Assembly (NCBI GenBank): GCA_016177555.1
Contig: JACOVB010000097.1
Coordinates: 1-6,850 of the forward strand
Length of the DNA stretch: 6,850 bases
Origin: Candidatus Rokuibacteriota bacterium
GTDB lineage: Bacteria; Methylomirabilota; Methylomirabilia; Rokubacteriales; CSP1-6
Direction of reading: 5' to 3'
Shown: piece by piece, positions 6,468 to 6,850 of the stretch
Numbering within the stretch: the first letter of the stretch is position 1
How the letters are laid out: each line of letters begins with the position of its first letter
Notes under the pieces: model-generated
What the model was told of the DNA's origin: nothing
The model's input: the letters and a program-made list of their open reading frames with translations, nothing else
The model's database searches: none
Translations under genes and position numbers: made by a program

Positions 6468-6850
6468 GGGTGCTCCAGCTCATGTCCTGCCGCGGGTGGT
6501 CGTCCGACGCCTACTGGGCGGCGCGGATCACCGCGGAGCTGGAGCGCGCGGGGCACAGCGTGACCCTCGTGTGTCGCCGCGGAACCGAGGAGCGGGTGAT
6601 CGCGCGGGCGCGGCAGGTGGGGGTGCAGCACATCGAGACGCTGGCCTTCGCGGGGGGCGTGAGCCCGGCGACCGACGTGAGTGACCTGCGGGGCGTGCTC
6701 GCCCGGCTTGGCGGCGCCGACGTCGTTCACGTGCATCGCGGGAAGGAGCACTGGCTCGCGGCCGTCGCCAACCGGCTCTCGGCCACGCCGCGGCCCCTCG
6801 TGAGGACCCGGCACATCGTCCAGCCCATCCGCCCCCATGCGCTCAACCGC
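6464..6850 (+). CDS. GT4-type glycosyltransferase, third of three, N-terminal part (runs off the window)
   Basis: An open frame of 129 codons from GTG 6464, which overlaps the previous stop (GTGA), to the window edge with no stop. ATG at 6482 (codon 7) would cut into the first strand, so GTG is preferred. The protein begins RVLQLMSCRGWSSDAYWAA, the first strand and loop of a GT-B acceptor domain, followed by a helix ending ELERAGHSVTLVCRRG. VVHVHRGKEHW lies at 87-97 and VRTRHIVQPIR at 113-123. The first strand resembles the preceding gene (VLQV), while the RTRH-x3-PIR stretch resembles the first glycosyltransferase of the trio (RTRH-x3-PIR at 108-117), which points to shared ancestry. Only the acceptor half is visible, so the nucleotide-sugar-binding half, the acidic motif and the length are unknown. 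Confidence 0.8.
   Translation, partial: MRVLQLMSCRGWSSDAYWAARITAELERAGHSVTLVCRRGTEERVIARARQVGVQHIETLAFAGGVSPATDVSDLRGVLARLGGADVVHVHRGKEHWLAAVANRLSATPRPLVRTRHIVQPIRPHALNR

Noticed and set aside
1..6850. Promoters, terminators, tRNA/rRNA genes, CRISPR arrays, insertion sequences
   Set aside because: No stretch is left unassigned beyond 11 bases, no spaced direct repeats or terminal inverted repeats were recognised, and no hairpin followed by a T run is present between genes.

Overview
This window is gene-dense, very GC-rich DNA read entirely on the + strand. It appears to be one long operon for the lipid A-Kdo-core part of lipopolysaccharide (LPS), so the host is a Gram-negative (diderm) bacterium. 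GC richness, actinobacterial-like codon use and the gene order (lipid A genes, DUF374 acyltransferase, kdtA, lpxK, GT9, a run of GT4 enzymes) suggest an uncultured soil or groundwater lineage such as Rokubacteria/Methylomirabilota or a deltaproteobacterial group. That placement is inference and cannot be fixed from this sequence alone.

Layout. Positions 1-78 hold the last 25 codons of an upstream gene, probably lpxI. Positions 65-181 hold a 38-codon ORF that starts as a perfect lipid-A-disaccharide synthase (LpxB) N-terminus and then stops, so lpxB is a remnant here. Next come a DUF374 lysophospholipid-acyltransferase-like protein (181-834), the Kdo transferase KdtA/WaaA (831-2132), tetraacyldisaccharide 4'-kinase LpxK (2129-3253), a WaaF-type family 9 glycosyltransferase (3265-4263), and three consecutive GT4-type glycosyltransferases (4260-5342, 5343-6467, and 6464 to the window end, where the third is cut off).

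Almost every junction is a 4-base ATGA/GTGA stop-start overlap or direct abutment. The only gap is 11 bases before the GT9 gene. No internal promoter, terminator, RNA gene, CRISPR array or mobile element was recognised. The genes read as a pathway: LpxI and LpxB would make the lipid A disaccharide, LpxK phosphorylates it, WaaA adds Kdo, the DUF374 enzyme probably adds or exchanges an acyl chain, the GT9 enzyme adds heptose or a similar core sugar, and the GT4 trio extends the core or an attached glycan.

The most notable observation is the truncated lpxB. It retains the glycine-rich LpxB start motif but lacks about 90% of the enzyme, yet its ORF closes in the same ATGA coupling to the next gene used elsewhere in the operon. 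It is either a true deletion scar or an assembly collapse. The second notable point is the tandem GT4 trio, which shares an unusual HxHxxx[DE]xW motif.
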